64,000 nucleotides of DNA. Source: Psychrobacter sp. NG254 (lineage in GTDB: Bacteria > Pseudomonadota > Gammaproteobacteria > Pseudomonadales > Moraxellaceae). The position numbers were made by a program, and so were the translations under genes. Shown in pieces: positions 19,799 through 29,411 of the stretch. The stretch covers positions 1 through 64,000 of the forward strand of contig NZ_JADHDA010000007.1 in the NCBI RefSeq assembly GCF_015277735.1, read 5' to 3'. The notes beneath the pieces are model-generated. The model saw only the letters and a program-made list of their open reading frames with translations, made no database searches and was not told where the DNA came from. Position 1 is the first letter of the stretch; each line of letters opens with the position of its first letter.

Positions 19799-22555
19799 TT
19801 AATAGCTATAAACCACGTTGTTTTCTCTCTTTGTAGTGAGACTGTCCATTAAAGCCGATTTTAAGGCTTCAAGTCTGTCTGCGGACAACGGCTCATCGTT
19901 TTGATCGCTGATATAAAACATATCTTCTGCGCGCTCACCTAGCGTGGTAATGCGAGCCGCATGCACCTCGATTTGCTCTTGTAAAAACACTTGACCCACC
20001 CTTGCCAATAGGCCGGGTTGATCGAGTGTCTCTAAGCTCAGGATATGCTGATCTGATGCGTCATTGAACTCAAAATTAATCACCGTTGTCACTTCAAAGT
20101 GTCTGAGCTGACGCGGCATACGTTTGTTGGTGAGTTTGAGTACAGTCGGATCTTTGAAAGCATTAATCAATCGCTGTTTAAGCTCATGCTGACTGTCTTC
20201 ATCGACCAGTAATGTACCACTAGGGTCTAATAATACATAAGAATCCAAGGCAAAGTCACGAGTGGCCGTGATGATACGCGCATCCAAAACATCGAGATTC
20301 ATCTGATCAAACACTGCCATAGTGACTGCAAACAGATTTATCTGATCTTGGGTATAGACAAAGACCTGCACTGCATCTAGTGCCAGCTCACGATGCTCGC
20401 GTAGTACAACCAGCGGCGGGCTATCGGCATTAGAGGCCAGACCAATCGGTGGGTGATTAAGAATGGCCTCAGTGTGCCATAGAATGTCTTCTGGAATCTC
20501 ACGCAAAAAATACTCATCGCCTAGGTCATCCCACAGCCGCAATACCTCATCACGGTTCATATGTTGGTTATTGACATTGTCTAGCATCGCTTGCGCTTGC
20601 GTGCGGGTAGCGCTAATCATATCTTGGCGATTGGTCGGCGCATCGATATCAGCGCGCAAGATACGACGAGTCTGCGAATACAATTGTTTCATGAGCGTCG
20701 CCCGCCAGCTATTCCAAAGCTGTGGGTTGGTGGCGTTCATATCAGCCACTGTCAGTACATAGAGATGGTTTAGATGGGTCACGTTACCGATAAGATCAGC
20801 AAAGATAGTCACCACTTCAGGATCTGAGATGTCTTTTTTCTGGGCAGTGATGGACATCAATAGATGATAGCGGGTCAGCCAACCAACCAAATTGGCATCT
20901 GCCAAACTCATGCCATGCGATAAGCAAAATTCAATTGATTCTATTTGCCCAAGCTCACTATGATCGCCGCCCCGACCTTTGGCGATATCATGGAACATGG
21001 CCGCCAATACTAGAATCTCTTTGCGCTCGATACGCTGAAAGATGGAGCTGACCAATGGGAATTCGTCACAAAACATCGGATCAGTAAAGCGGTGCAAAAT
21101 CCGAATCAAAAACAACGTATGGGCGTCGACCGTATAGCGATGAAACAAATCATATTGCATGAGGCCCGTGACCTGCGCAAAAGCAGGCACATAATTGCCC
21201 AATACCCCATAGCGATTCATGGTACGCAATCGATGAAACAGATAGTTTTGCTCTTTTAAATTGGCCAAAAATAACGTCTTATGAGCAGGATTGTCTCTAT
21301 AAACCTGATCGATGCCTCGTGCCGCAATTTTGAGTGCACGTAGCGTATGGGTGCGAACCTTGTCGATGCCGTGCTGACCCATCAATAAAAACATCTCTAA
21401 AATGGCGTCAGGGTGCTGCGCAAACACTCGATGATGGGCGATGGCAATCTGGTTGCCAATCCGATTGAATCGCGCATTGATGGGCTGTTTTTTTGGACGT
21501 TCATCATCAGGTAGTTGCGGCTCTATGATGGTCTCATAATAGTGATTGGTCAGCATTTCAGACAGCGTCGATATCTGCATGGCACAGCGGTAGTAATCGC
21601 GCATAAAGCGTTCAACCGCAGCATTAGGCTGATCATCGGGCTGGGTCTCATAGCCCATTAATTGTGCAATCTCACGTTGATAATCAAACAACAGCTTGTT
21701 TTCGTTACGGCCGGTCAGTACATGCAAGTAATGACGTATTTGCCATAAATAACCTTCTGAAAAACTGAGCTCATCAAATTCTTTTTCAGTTAAAAAGTTC
21801 TGTTGTACCAAGTCATATAATTTACCCACCCGAAAGTAACGCTTGGTCACCCAGCCGATGATATGAATATCACGTAGGCCACCAGGCGCGGTCTTTATGT
21901 TTGGCTCAAGATTATATTCTGTGGCATTGTGCTGTAAATAACGCGCTTTAGACTCTTGCATCTTTACATCAAAAAACGCGCGGGGCGACCACAGTTTATT
22001 GACGATTTGAATAGGCATGTCTTGTAGTGCTTCATTACCGATGAGCAGTCGCGCCTCTAACTGGGCACTGGCAATAGTATGGTCAAGCGCCGCCTCTAGC
22101 GCATCATCAATGCTACGCACAGAGAGGGCAGGCTCGAGACCAATATCCCATAACAATGCGACCAACTTGTCAATCTTGCTACTAGCATCAGCACCTATCT
22201 CATCAGGAGAGAGTAGTAGGATATCGATGTCTGAATATAGAGACAACTCACCGCGACCGTAGCCACCAGTGGCAAAAAATGCCAAATCAGTCTTATCCAG
22301 TTCAAACCATTTAAACAATGCAATCAATAAGCTGTCAATCGCAGAGGCACGCGCGCTCACCAGTTGACGAATATTGGTGCCGCGTTCAAGTAATCGGCTG
22401 ATATCCTCATTGATTTGTGCCAGCCATTCAGGAATCCCAAGCAGCATCTTTTCTGTCGCATTTTGGGCTGGTGACAAGGACGTATCTTTTTTTGTCTCGT
22501 CTGCTAACAGAGGTAAAGGCGTTAAATCGATAGAAGCGCCATCAGAATTAAACAT
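19799..22555 (-). CDS. glnD: Bifunctional PII uridylyltransferase / uridylyl-removing enzyme
   Basis: GlnD senses glutamine and adds or removes UMP on the PII protein, setting nitrogen status. The N-terminal nucleotidyltransferase motif is FATGGYGRGELSLYSDID (about residue 92-109, with the catalytic D-x-D). A GlnD-specific helical domain follows, then the HD hydrolase motif (MFHDIAKGRGGDHSELG, about 515). Two ACT domains (about 725-795 and 835-910, the second starting ILSLETLDQPGLLARV) bind glutamine. Length, 918 residues, is normal. A GGGATAA element precedes the ATG. Confidence 0.95.
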   Translation of the reverse strand: MFNSDGASIDLTPLPLLADETKKDTSLSPAQNATEKMLLGIPEWLAQINEDISRLLERGTNIRQLVSARASAIDSLLIALFKWFELDKTDLAFFATGGYGRGELSLYSDIDILLLSPDEIGADASSKIDKLVALLWDIGLEPALSVRSIDDALEAALDHTIASAQLEARLLIGNEALQDMPIQIVNKLWSPRAFFDVKMQESKARYLQHNATEYNLEPNIKTAPGGLRDIHIIGWVTKRYFRVGKLYDLVQQNFLTEKEFDELSFSEGYLWQIRHYLHVLTGRNENKLLFDYQREIAQLMGYETQPDDQPNAAVERFMRDYYRCAMQISTLSEMLTNHYYETIIEPQLPDDERPKKQPINARFNRIGNQIAIAHHRVFAQHPDAILEMFLLMGQHGIDKVRTHTLRALKIAARGIDQVYRDNPAHKTLFLANLKEQNYLFHRLRTMNRYGVLGNYVPAFAQVTGLMQYDLFHRYTVDAHTLFLIRILHRFTDPMFCDEFPLVSSIFQRIERKEILVLAAMFHDIAKGRGGDHSELGQIESIEFCLSHGMSLADANLVGWLTRYHLLMSITAQKKDISDPEVVTIFADLIGNVTHLNHLYVLTVADMNATNPQLWNSWRATLMKQLYSQTRRILRADIDAPTNRQDMISATRTQAQAMLDNVNNQHMNRDEVLRLWDDLGDEYFLREIPEDILWHTEAILNHPPIGLASNADSPPLVVLREHRELALDAVQVFVYTQDQINLFAVTMAVFDQMNLDVLDARIITATRDFALDSYVLLDPSGTLLVDEDSQHELKQRLINAFKDPTVLKLTNKRMPRQLRHFEVTTVINFEFNDASDQHILSLETLDQPGLLARVGQVFLQEQIEVHAARITTLGERAEDMFYISDQNDEPLSADRLEALKSALMDSLTTKRENNVVYSY

Positions 22556-22819
22556 GAGCGTTATCCCGTTAAAAATTTACAAATAGAGGAGGCCAGCTAA
22601 AACATTCGCTGAAAAACCTGTGGCGATCAGTATGATGATTGGTAGCCTGCCTGCGAAAAGCAGCAGTAAAGACATCAGTCAGTAGCTTATTAAGCAATTC
22701 AGTAAGTAGCTAAGTAAATAACTTAGTAAGTAACTCGGTAATCAGGTTGAGGACATACCCTAGAGTATAAAGACAAAAAGTCTGTCAGCACAATACTCAA
22801 TATGCCTGAATTATTGGCC
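22556..22819. other. Intergenic region between glnD and map
   Basis: No gene is supported here. It contains low-complexity runs of imperfect cagtaagtagctaagtaa-like units (about 22679-22745) and presumably the glnD promoter. Confidence 0.5.
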
Positions 22820-22847
22820 AAAAAAAAGACCGCCTAAGCGATCTTTT
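22820..22847 (-). terminator. Rho-independent terminator of map
   Basis: A 10-bp stem (22824-22833 with 22838-22847, one wobble) with a 4-nt loop is followed on the minus strand by a run of eight T overlapping the stem base. It lies just after the map stop. Confidence 0.8.
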
Positions 22848-22853
22848 ATGATG

Positions 22854-23645
22854 TTACTGTGTCAAAAAACTTAAATCTTCTTCAGGGCGGGCAGTAAACA
22901 CCTCACAGCCATTGTCTGTGACGACCATGGTGTGCTCCCACTGCGCAGACAGTTTACGGTCTTTGGTAATCGCCGTCCATTCATCAGGTAAGATTTTGGT
23001 TTGCCATTTACCTTCATTAATCATTGGCTCGATGGTAAAGGTCATACCTGTCTTTAGCTCGAAACCTGTGCCTTTTTTGCCGTAGTGCATGACTTGTGGT
23101 TCGTGATGGAACTCATTACTGATACCATGTCCACAGAACTCACGAACGATACTGAAGCGCTCAGGCTCGACCACTTCTTGAATCGCTGCGCCAACATCGC
23201 CTAAGCGTGCGCCATTTTTGACAACACTCATGCCAGCATAGAGGGCATCTTGTGCCACTTTACAGATACGCTTTGCCATAATAGAACCATTGCCCACGAT
23301 CCACATTTTTGAGGTATCGCCGTAATAGCCATCTTTGATAACTGTCACATCGATATTAATGATGTCGCCATCTTTTAGCAGTTTCTTTTCACTTGGGATA
23401 CCATGACAAACCACATGATTGACCGAGGTGCAGATTGATTTTGGGAAACCATTGTAATTAAGTGGCGCTGGAATAGCACCTTGTACATTGACAATATAGT
23501 CATGAGCAATTTGATTCAATGCTTCGGTGCTGACGCCCACTTTAACGTGCTCGTCTAACATCACCAGCAAGTCGCTAGCAAGTTTACCGGCAACACGCAT
23601 TTTTTCTATGGCGTCGGCTGACTGGATAAGGGATTTTTTAGTCAT
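22854..23645 (-). CDS. map: Methionine aminopeptidase, type I
   Basis: Map removes the initiator Met co-translationally. The 263-residue protein has the pita-bread fold signatures: GFPKSICTSVNHVVCHGIP, metal-ligand Asp residues in INIDVTVIKDGYYGDTSKM, the catalytic-His region EFCGHGISNEFHHEPQ, and metal-ligand Glu in TIEPMIN and QWEHTMVV. There is no N-terminal zinc-finger extension, as expected for the bacterial type Ia enzyme. It is transcribed alone, ends in its own terminator and has only a weak ribosome-binding site. Confidence 0.95.
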   Translation of the reverse strand: MTKKSLIQSADAIEKMRVAGKLASDLLVMLDEHVKVGVSTEALNQIAHDYIVNVQGAIPAPLNYNGFPKSICTSVNHVVCHGIPSEKKLLKDGDIINIDVTVIKDGYYGDTSKMWIVGNGSIMAKRICKVAQDALYAGMSVVKNGARLGDVGAAIQEVVEPERFSIVREFCGHGISNEFHHEPQVMHYGKKGTGFELKTGMTFTIEPMINEGKWQTKILPDEWTAITKDRKLSAQWEHTMVVTDNGCEVFTARPEEDLSFLTQ

Positions 23646-23943
23646 CGTTTTCTGTCTTATATTTATGGGTTTAATATGGGCAGATTATACCATAAATGGA
23701 TTGATGACAGTTCTGGATTGAATGATGGTAAATCTATCACTATGATTGATAATAATTGCTTTACAGCACAAAAGTAGGGGCATGACCCTCTGGTCACGTT
23801 AATATATTCATATTCTGATAAATGGGTTGAATGTTACAGAAGATATAAGTAATGTAATTTTGCCTGCTAAAGGGATTAGCAGCAATCTTTGCCGCTTTCG
23901 TGAGGTAAAGATAACCCACACTAATGATAACAAGGATGTTGTT

Positions 23944-25020
23944 ATGACACTTTCTTCGTACGTTCGTGCCACGCTCAAGCCGCGCGCTTTTTTGCCAATA
24001 CTGGGGTCAATCGGTACTGGTGTTCTTTTGATGACACTGCAAACCGCATCAGCCCAAGCAGCTGGACAGTATTATAACTGTGCTAATGCCAACGGTTGCA
24101 AGCTAGTCGATAGTAAGTACTTCACGTCTAGTTATACCAAAACTCAGTATCCAGTCGTTATGGCTCATGGGCTTGGCGGCTTCACTAGGATGTTTGGGGT
24201 CATTGATTATTTCAATGGGATTCCTCAAGAGTTGATGAAAGGCGGCTCAGAGGTATATACCACCAAAACCTCAGCCGTCAATAATAGTGAGGTTCGCGGA
24301 GAGCAGCTGCTACAACAAGTCAAAACCATCTCTGCTGTTTCGGGCAAGCCTAAAGTCAATCTATTTGGACATAGCCAAGGCGGTATAGACATTCGTTATG
24401 TCGCTGGTGTTGCGCCAAAATATGTGGCTTCAGTAACCGCAGTATCAAGCCCAGAGCAAGGGTCAAAAACCGCAGATTTTGTCAAAAATACCCTTGAGCC
24501 GAATAACAATACTGGAAGCCCGTCAAACATCACAACAGAGTTAGTCGCAGGGCTGTTTAATTTGATTGGTGGCTTTACAGATATCGGCTCTGGTATCAGC
24601 TTCTCAGAGATTCAAGAACAAGATGGCTGGCAAACATTGATGGCGCTATCGACCGATGGTGCTGCCCAATTTAATGCTAAATTCCCTGCTGCCATGCCAA
24701 AAAACTACTGTGGTCAGCCGACCAGTACGGCTGCCAATGGCATTAAATACTACTCATTTAGCGGTGTTGGACAAATAACCAGTGTACTTGATCCTAGTGA
24801 TTATCTATTGGCAGTGACTGGTGTACCGTTTGCCGGTGAGTCGAATGATGGACTGGTATCTGCTTGCTCAAGTCGTTTGGGTTATGTGATTCGCGATGAC
24901 TATAGAATGAACCATTTAGACTCAGCCGATCAAGTGTTGGGTCTGACTGCATGGGGCGAGTCTGAGCCAAAATCTATCTATCGCACTCAGGTCAATCGTC
25001 TCAAAAACGCCAACCTTTAA
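23944..25020 (+). CDS. lip: Secreted triacylglycerol lipase (family I, foldase-dependent)
   Basis: This alpha/beta-hydrolase lipase resembles the Pseudomonas/Burkholderia family I lipases that fold in the periplasm with a dedicated chaperone and leave by type II secretion. A signal peptide ends at about residue 39 (TASAQA). The oxyanion region is AHGLGG (74-79), the nucleophile is Ser144 in GHSQG, and the likely triad partners are Asp302 (SNDGLVSACSS) and His324 (MNHLDSADQ). Two cysteines in SACSS and NYCGQP could form the family disulphide. A longer reading upstream is open. I chose the ATG at 23944 because AAGGA precedes it and a signal peptide follows. The foldase gene follows after 90 bp. 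Confidence 0.92.
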   Translation: MTLSSYVRATLKPRAFLPILGSIGTGVLLMTLQTASAQAAGQYYNCANANGCKLVDSKYFTSSYTKTQYPVVMAHGLGGFTRMFGVIDYFNGIPQELMKGGSEVYTTKTSAVNNSEVRGEQLLQQVKTISAVSGKPKVNLFGHSQGGIDIRYVAGVAPKYVASVTAVSSPEQGSKTADFVKNTLEPNNNTGSPSNITTELVAGLFNLIGGFTDIGSGISFSEIQEQDGWQTLMALSTDGAAQFNAKFPAAMPKNYCGQPTSTAANGIKYYSFSGVGQITSVLDPSDYLLAVTGVPFAGESNDGLVSACSSRLGYVIRDDYRMNHLDSADQVLGLTAWGESEPKSIYRTQVNRLKNANL

Positions 25021-25110
25021 TAATGTAAGCCTTAAGAGCAACAGCTTTTAAGAACGTAAGTTTTTAAGAATATAAACCTTTAAACGGACTGATAAAAAGA
25101 ACCCTCATTT

Positions 25111-26208
25111 ATGTCTAATAATCGCCGCCCAGCCTATCTACCAATCGCTATCATCGCTGTGGTCATCATAGCGGTCGCTGCGGCGGTGATTATGTGGTTC
25201 AAGCCTGACAGTTCGCGTATCATGCCAGCGCAGCCAGTATCTAATACTCTCGCTAGTGAAGCTAATAGTAGTCAGTCAACTGGACTAGGTGATGGTCAAC
25301 TGGTGCAAACCACTGTCAGCCAAAACCAGTCTCCATTTGTCACCGGATTGGAGCGTTTGCCGCGTTCATTAAAAGGTACGCAAATCGATGGTGAGATCAT
25401 CATTGATGAAAACAAACAGTTGCTCGTTACCGAAGGTCTACGGCGTTTATTCGATTATTTTTTATCAGCATTAGGAGAGGAGAACGAAGCGGTTATAGTT
25501 GCTCGTGTGGAAAGTTACATTCGCCATCACACGCCAGAGCCTGCCGCCAGCCAAGCGGTCGCTATATTTAATCAATATGTCGCCTATCTCAAAGCACTGC
25601 CAGAGATAGAAAAACGTTATGGCAACCTGCAACTACAAGCGACAAAAAGTGGTGAGCTAGATTTAAATGCAGTCACTCAGCAAAAAAGGGATGTGGCCAA
25701 TCTACGTCAGCAGTATTTTGATAAGCCAACCATCACTGCATTCTTTGGGGCAGGGGACGACTATGATGACTATAGTATAGAGATGGTCAGAATTAACCAA
25801 AACACTCAAATGTCTGATGTACAAAAACAAGCCGCTAGGCAAGACTATGTCAGCCGCCTACCAGATAGCACTACCAAAACCAATATCATGCAGCAAGCCA
25901 ATCTGGGTGAGCTCATGGCACGTACCGAACAGATGAAAGCCCGTGGCGCGACGCCCGAAGCACTATATAATATGCGCCGAGAGCTAGTGGGTGCACCAGC
26001 CGCCGAGAGACTGGCGCAGGTAGACCGAGAGGATGCCAATTTTGAGCAACGCTTTAGCCAATATGAAACCCAAAAACAGCGCCTATTAAGTCAAAGTGCA
26101 GATCAAGCTCAAGCAAAAATTCAGATAAACCAGCTTGAGCAGCAGTTGTTTGATGATACTGAGCGCAAGCGTTTAGAAGGTTATGCTGCCCTACAACAAC
26201 AAAAGTAG
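25111..26208 (+). CDS. lifO: Lipase-specific foldase (lipase secretion chaperone)
   Basis: This inner-membrane-anchored steric chaperone wraps the lipase in the periplasm to give it an active fold. One N-terminal membrane helix (about residues 9-29) is followed by a flexible Ser/Thr/Gln-rich linker (31-75) and the helical chaperone domain. The family motif RxxFDYxxSxxGE is present as RRLFDYFLSALGE (111-123). Length, 365 residues, is typical. The frameshift-free arrangement lip-lifO indicates a functional pair. The lipase upstream is the obvious client. Confidence 0.92.
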   Translation: MSNNRRPAYLPIAIIAVVIIAVAAAVIMWFKPDSSRIMPAQPVSNTLASEANSSQSTGLGDGQLVQTTVSQNQSPFVTGLERLPRSLKGTQIDGEIIIDENKQLLVTEGLRRLFDYFLSALGEENEAVIVARVESYIRHHTPEPAASQAVAIFNQYVAYLKALPEIEKRYGNLQLQATKSGELDLNAVTQQKRDVANLRQQYFDKPTITAFFGAGDDYDDYSIEMVRINQNTQMSDVQKQAARQDYVSRLPDSTTKTNIMQQANLGELMARTEQMKARGATPEALYNMRRELVGAPAAERLAQVDREDANFEQRFSQYETQKQRLLSQSADQAQAKIQINQLEQQLFDDTERKRLEGYAALQQQK

Positions 26209-26552
26209 TCAGTACATTTTGCTTGACCATCTATACTTACTGGTACATTTATCCTGCAAAACTTCTGGTCAAACATTGACTGAGAAAAAAAGTGTTAGCA
26301 GGTAATATCACGACTGGAAAAGCGTATAGGTCACATCCTTGCAAAGTGACATAGAGTCCTTTTCCAAGTAATTACCCAATTCATAATGACACCTGACTGT
26401 CAGTCATCCAAAATATCGCTATTGTGTAAAACAATGCACAAGACAATAAACAAATCATAATAAATCAAAATTTTCACTAAACTTGAGGTCTGGTATTAAT
26501 ATGCAGCTCTCAGACTTAGTGACAATTTTAGGTCTAATAAAGCGAGGAATAC
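26209..26552. other. Intergenic region between lifO and the META-domain gene
   Basis: About 340 bp without a supported gene. It is AT-rich, and no clear terminator for lifO or promoter for the next gene can be chosen. A short overlapping reading in another frame at 26483-26686 looks spurious. Confidence 0.5.
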
Positions 26553-27041
26553 ATGAGAAACATGAAGACAGTCATGATGGCAGCTACCTTTGCAGTTGGT
26601 GCACTTGCCGCGGGTTGCCAAACGACAGCCAATTTACCTGCACCTGTCAGTCAACCAATCACTGCAAATGTGCTGCAAGCACATAACTGGCAGTTGGTTG
26701 ATGCCAAACGCAGCAATGGCGATCAGATTACTCAGCTATTTTTTGACCCAGCCAAGCCGTTAACGCTCAATTTCATGAGTGATAAGGGCAGCGATTATAT
26801 GGCATTTATGAACACTTGCAACAGTATGAGCGCGAGCTATAGCGTTGCTAACGGCGATGTACAAATCAAAAACGGCATTAGCACTATGATGGCGTGCCCT
26901 GAGCCGCAAGCCAGTTTTGATAAAGCTGCATTAGCAACCGTACAAGGTAAATACAGCCTCAGTAAAAATGCCAAAAACGTACCTATTCTGACCATCAAAA
27001 ATGATAACCAAGTGGCTTACTTTAAAGCGGTAACTAAGTAA
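26553..27041 (+). CDS. META/HslJ-domain lipoprotein
   Basis: The 162-residue protein has a lipoprotein signal peptide with lipobox LAAGC (Cys about residue 22). A compact domain of the META/HslJ type follows (NWQLVDAKRSNGDQ, then MNTCNSMSASYSVANGDVQI and MMACPEPQ). HslJ is a heat-shock outer-membrane protein linked to novobiocin resistance; secreted META domains may aid envelope stress tolerance. The two cysteines in the domain (NTC and MAC) probably form the conserved disulphide-like pair. The ribosome-binding site is GAGGA. A terminator follows. Confidence 0.85.
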   Translation: MRNMKTVMMAATFAVGALAAGCQTTANLPAPVSQPITANVLQAHNWQLVDAKRSNGDQITQLFFDPAKPLTLNFMSDKGSDYMAFMNTCNSMSASYSVANGDVQIKNGISTMMACPEPQASFDKAALATVQGKYSLSKNAKNVPILTIKNDNQVAYFKAVTK

Positions 27042-27090
27042 TTATGTGCTAAATGGAAGTAATTTAGACATTGCAGTTGCAATCGACAAG

Positions 27091-27118
27091 GCCTCACTAA
27101 TAAGTGGGGTCTTTTTTT
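27091..27118 (+). terminator. Rho-independent terminator
   Basis: A 7-bp stem (cctcact with agtgggg, one wobble) and an AATA loop are followed by seven T. It ends the META-domain lipoprotein gene. Confidence 0.8.
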
Positions 27119-27202
27119 ATCCAACGTTTGATGCAGTTTGCGCTACACTAGAGTAATGGTTCTGTAATACTTTTATCATCAGGTTCTATTGGATATCACG
27201 TT

Positions 27203-28195
27203 ATGTTTAAAACAGTCATGTCAAAACAAACCATGAATAGGCTCACAACAACAGGCGCTATGACGATAGCTATAGCTACGGTGCTCACTGGCTGTCAGAC
27301 CCTATCTAGTGCGCCAATAAAAAAGCCAAAAAGTACAGTCGATACCAATCCACTAACGGCTCAAATGCCTACGATTGATCGCCAAGGGTACATCGCTTAT
27401 GTCGAGGAGCAAGGGTTTGGCGCGGCCAAAGTCTCGACACTGTATAGCATTCGTCCTGACGGCAGCGATCGTCAGTTGATTGATCAGCTAAAGGGTTATA
27501 TCTATGCGCCTGCATGGTCAGCTGATGGTAAATGGCTCGCCTATAGCAAACAATCCGCGCGTCAACATCCCAAAATTTATCTTTATGATAAGAGCAGTAA
27601 TACACGCAATCTCGTGGTAAACGCTGAAGGCAGTAATATGTCGGCATCATTTTCACCCGATGGTCAACATCTGCTCTATAGCTCGACGGTCGGTGGCAAT
27701 GCTGATATCTATGAGATGCGTCTGAGTGATGGAGATACGAGGCAACTGACGACACTGCCTAGCACGGAGGTGCAGCCAAGTTATGCATCTGATGGCAAAA
27801 GCTTCGTCTATACCAGTGATAAAGTCCGTGCTGGACGTCCACGTATTTATCGTTATGACTTCGCTACAGGCAATGCGACGCCTATGCCGACTAGTGGCTA
27901 TGTCGCGAGTCCTCAACTCAGTACAGATGGTCAGCGTATGGCCTACCTAAATGGTCGAAAGGCCGCCGTTATGACCCTGAGTACTGGACAAATCATCAAT
28001 CTGGCAGAGACGGGACTCGATGAGCCAGCGCGCTTATCTCCCTCTGGTAACTATGCTGTCTATCCGACAAAGTTGTCGCAAGTGGGCGGCCAAAATGGTG
28101 GAAGCTTGGTTATATACTCGCTTTTGGGCAACACAAGCTATGCCATTAGCGGTCAGAATAATAGCGTGGTGCGTTCTCCCGTTTGGGGGCGCTAA
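27203..28195 (+). CDS. TolB-like beta-propeller lipoprotein
   Basis: The 330-residue protein has a signal peptide with lipobox LTGC (Cys about residue 31) and five or more PD40-type repeats with the SPDG/SADG signature (WSADGKWLAYSK, FSPDGQHLLYSS, YASDGKSFVYTS, LSTDGQRMAYLN, LSPSGNYAVYPT), which build a beta-propeller as in TolB. It lacks TolB's N-terminal domain and is not next to tol-pal, so it is a paralogue anchored in the envelope, probably a protein- or glycan-binding scaffold. It lies 106 bp upstream of yqiJ on the same strand and may belong to that locus. Confidence 0.8.
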   Translation: MFKTVMSKQTMNRLTTTGAMTIAIATVLTGCQTLSSAPIKKPKSTVDTNPLTAQMPTIDRQGYIAYVEEQGFGAAKVSTLYSIRPDGSDRQLIDQLKGYIYAPAWSADGKWLAYSKQSARQHPKIYLYDKSSNTRNLVVNAEGSNMSASFSPDGQHLLYSSTVGGNADIYEMRLSDGDTRQLTTLPSTEVQPSYASDGKSFVYTSDKVRAGRPRIYRYDFATGNATPMPTSGYVASPQLSTDGQRMAYLNGRKAAVMTLSTGQIINLAETGLDEPARLSPSGNYAVYPTKLSQVGGQNGGSLVIYSLLGNTSYAISGQNNSVVRSPVWGR

Positions 28196-28301
28196 TGGCG
28201 AAACCTATGTATTATAGGGTAAGATGTCTATATAACAATAAAGAAACATAAGTTGATTCTAAAAGTCTAATTTTTAGATCGTCAAAAGGAGAAAGTACGT
28301 A

Positions 28302-28952
28302 ATGCAAGAGTCGTTTTTGATATTCATCACCAAAATCAGCTTGTACCCGACGATAGTCTTTACAGGATTGGTGATGTTTGTGACCTTGTATTGGATGGTT
28401 TCTCTACTTGGTATGGCAGATATGGATACGGTAGATATTGGCGATGCAAGTGGCGAGGGTAGCAATTTGACCTCATCAGGTTTTGTGTCGGGTCTGCTGC
28501 TTAAGTTCGGTCTATATGGTGTGCCGCTTATCGTTATCCTTAGCCTAATCAGCTTAATTGGTTGGTTATTAAGTTACTTCTATACCAGTTTTTTACATCA
28601 AAATTTTGATTCAGGCATCTTATATTATCTATTCGGCACCGGGGCGTTAATCTTTGTATTGGTCATCTCCATGTGGCTGACAGGTATCATCATCTCTCCC
28701 ATCCGCAATAAAATAGCCAAAATACCTAGACGCAATGCTGCTAGCAATATCGGCAAAATCGCGGTTGTGCGTACCCTTAGTGTCACGGACAAACACGGCG
28801 AAGTAGAATTGAATGATGGTGGTGCAGGATTGATACTCAAAATTCGCTCAGACATCAATGATGGCTCGCTGAAACAAGGTGATCGAGTGATGTTGGTGGA
28901 GTATTTAGAGGCAGCCAATACCTATCGCGTCGCCCCTGTAAAAGATAAATAA
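28302..28952 (+). CDS. yqiJ: YqiJ-family membrane protein with OB fold (NfeD-related)
   Basis: The 216-residue protein has three membrane segments (about residues 10-38, 62-95 and 105-130) and a C-terminal OB-fold domain (NIGKIAVVRTLSVTDKHGEVELND... GDRVMLVEYLEAANTYRVAPV). In E. coli the orthologue YqiJ precedes the flotillin YqiK, and the same order occurs here. NfeD/YqiJ proteins partner flotillins in membrane microdomains and affect fluidity and motility. AAAGGAG lies before the ATG. The gap to yqiK is 459 bp and holds repeats, so co-transcription is uncertain. Confidence 0.85.
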   Translation: MQESFLIFITKISLYPTIVFTGLVMFVTLYWMVSLLGMADMDTVDIGDASGEGSNLTSSGFVSGLLLKFGLYGVPLIVILSLISLIGWLLSYFYTSFLHQNFDSGILYYLFGTGALIFVLVISMWLTGIIISPIRNKIAKIPRRNAASNIGKIAVVRTLSVTDKHGEVELNDGGAGLILKIRSDINDGSLKQGDRVMLVEYLEAANTYRVAPVKDK

Positions 28953-28956
28953 CCAC

Positions 28957-29063
28957 TATAGTCGCTCCACTATAAAAGTGTTACTGCGTTAACCTCGCTT
29001 GAAGTATTTGATATACATCTACACTCGGTTGCCTTGTACTACTTTTAAATTGAATCGACTATA
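28957..29063 (+). repeat. 107-bp family repeat, copy A
   Basis: The copy has ends tatagtc and gactata and the internal blocks gttaacctcgcttgaagta and cactcggttgccttgta. It is the best match, in inverted orientation, to copy B at 31723-31829 on the other side of yqiK. It starts five bases after the yqiJ stop. Confidence 0.9.
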
Positions 29064-29250
29064 TAAATAATTTAGCCACTAGTAAGTAATTTAGTCACGA
29101 TGATTCGCCATCGTTATTTTCAGCACATCATTATCGCTTTTAGCACAGAATAACTCATAGAATAAACAGCGATTTAGCCAGAGGTTTTAGAAGCATCTCT
29201 GGCTTAGGCATAATATTTTTAGCAATGATTTAAACGGTTTTAAATTTGGT

Positions 29251-29389
29251 GATAGTCGGTTCAGAATAATGCAGATATAAGAATGGTGCGTGACAGGGCT
29301 ACAAAGCGCACGTGCTATAAACAGTGCTATAAACAGTAAAGTTAGCAGGCCTGATAGCGTATCTGATTTATATAGAATTGATTATGGAA
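29251..29389. repeat. Degenerate relative of the 107-bp family, with 12-bp tandem duplication
   Basis: The left end (gatagtcggttcag) and right half (ctataaacag, then gcctgatagcgtatctgat, then gaattgattatgg) resemble copy C at 38145-38251. Inside, gtgctataaaca occurs twice in tandem (29312-29323 and 29324-29335). It lies directly before yqiK. Assignment to the family is by eye only. Confidence 0.5.
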
Positions 29390-29411
29390 TGTTTTAATTA
29401 AAGGAATGGAT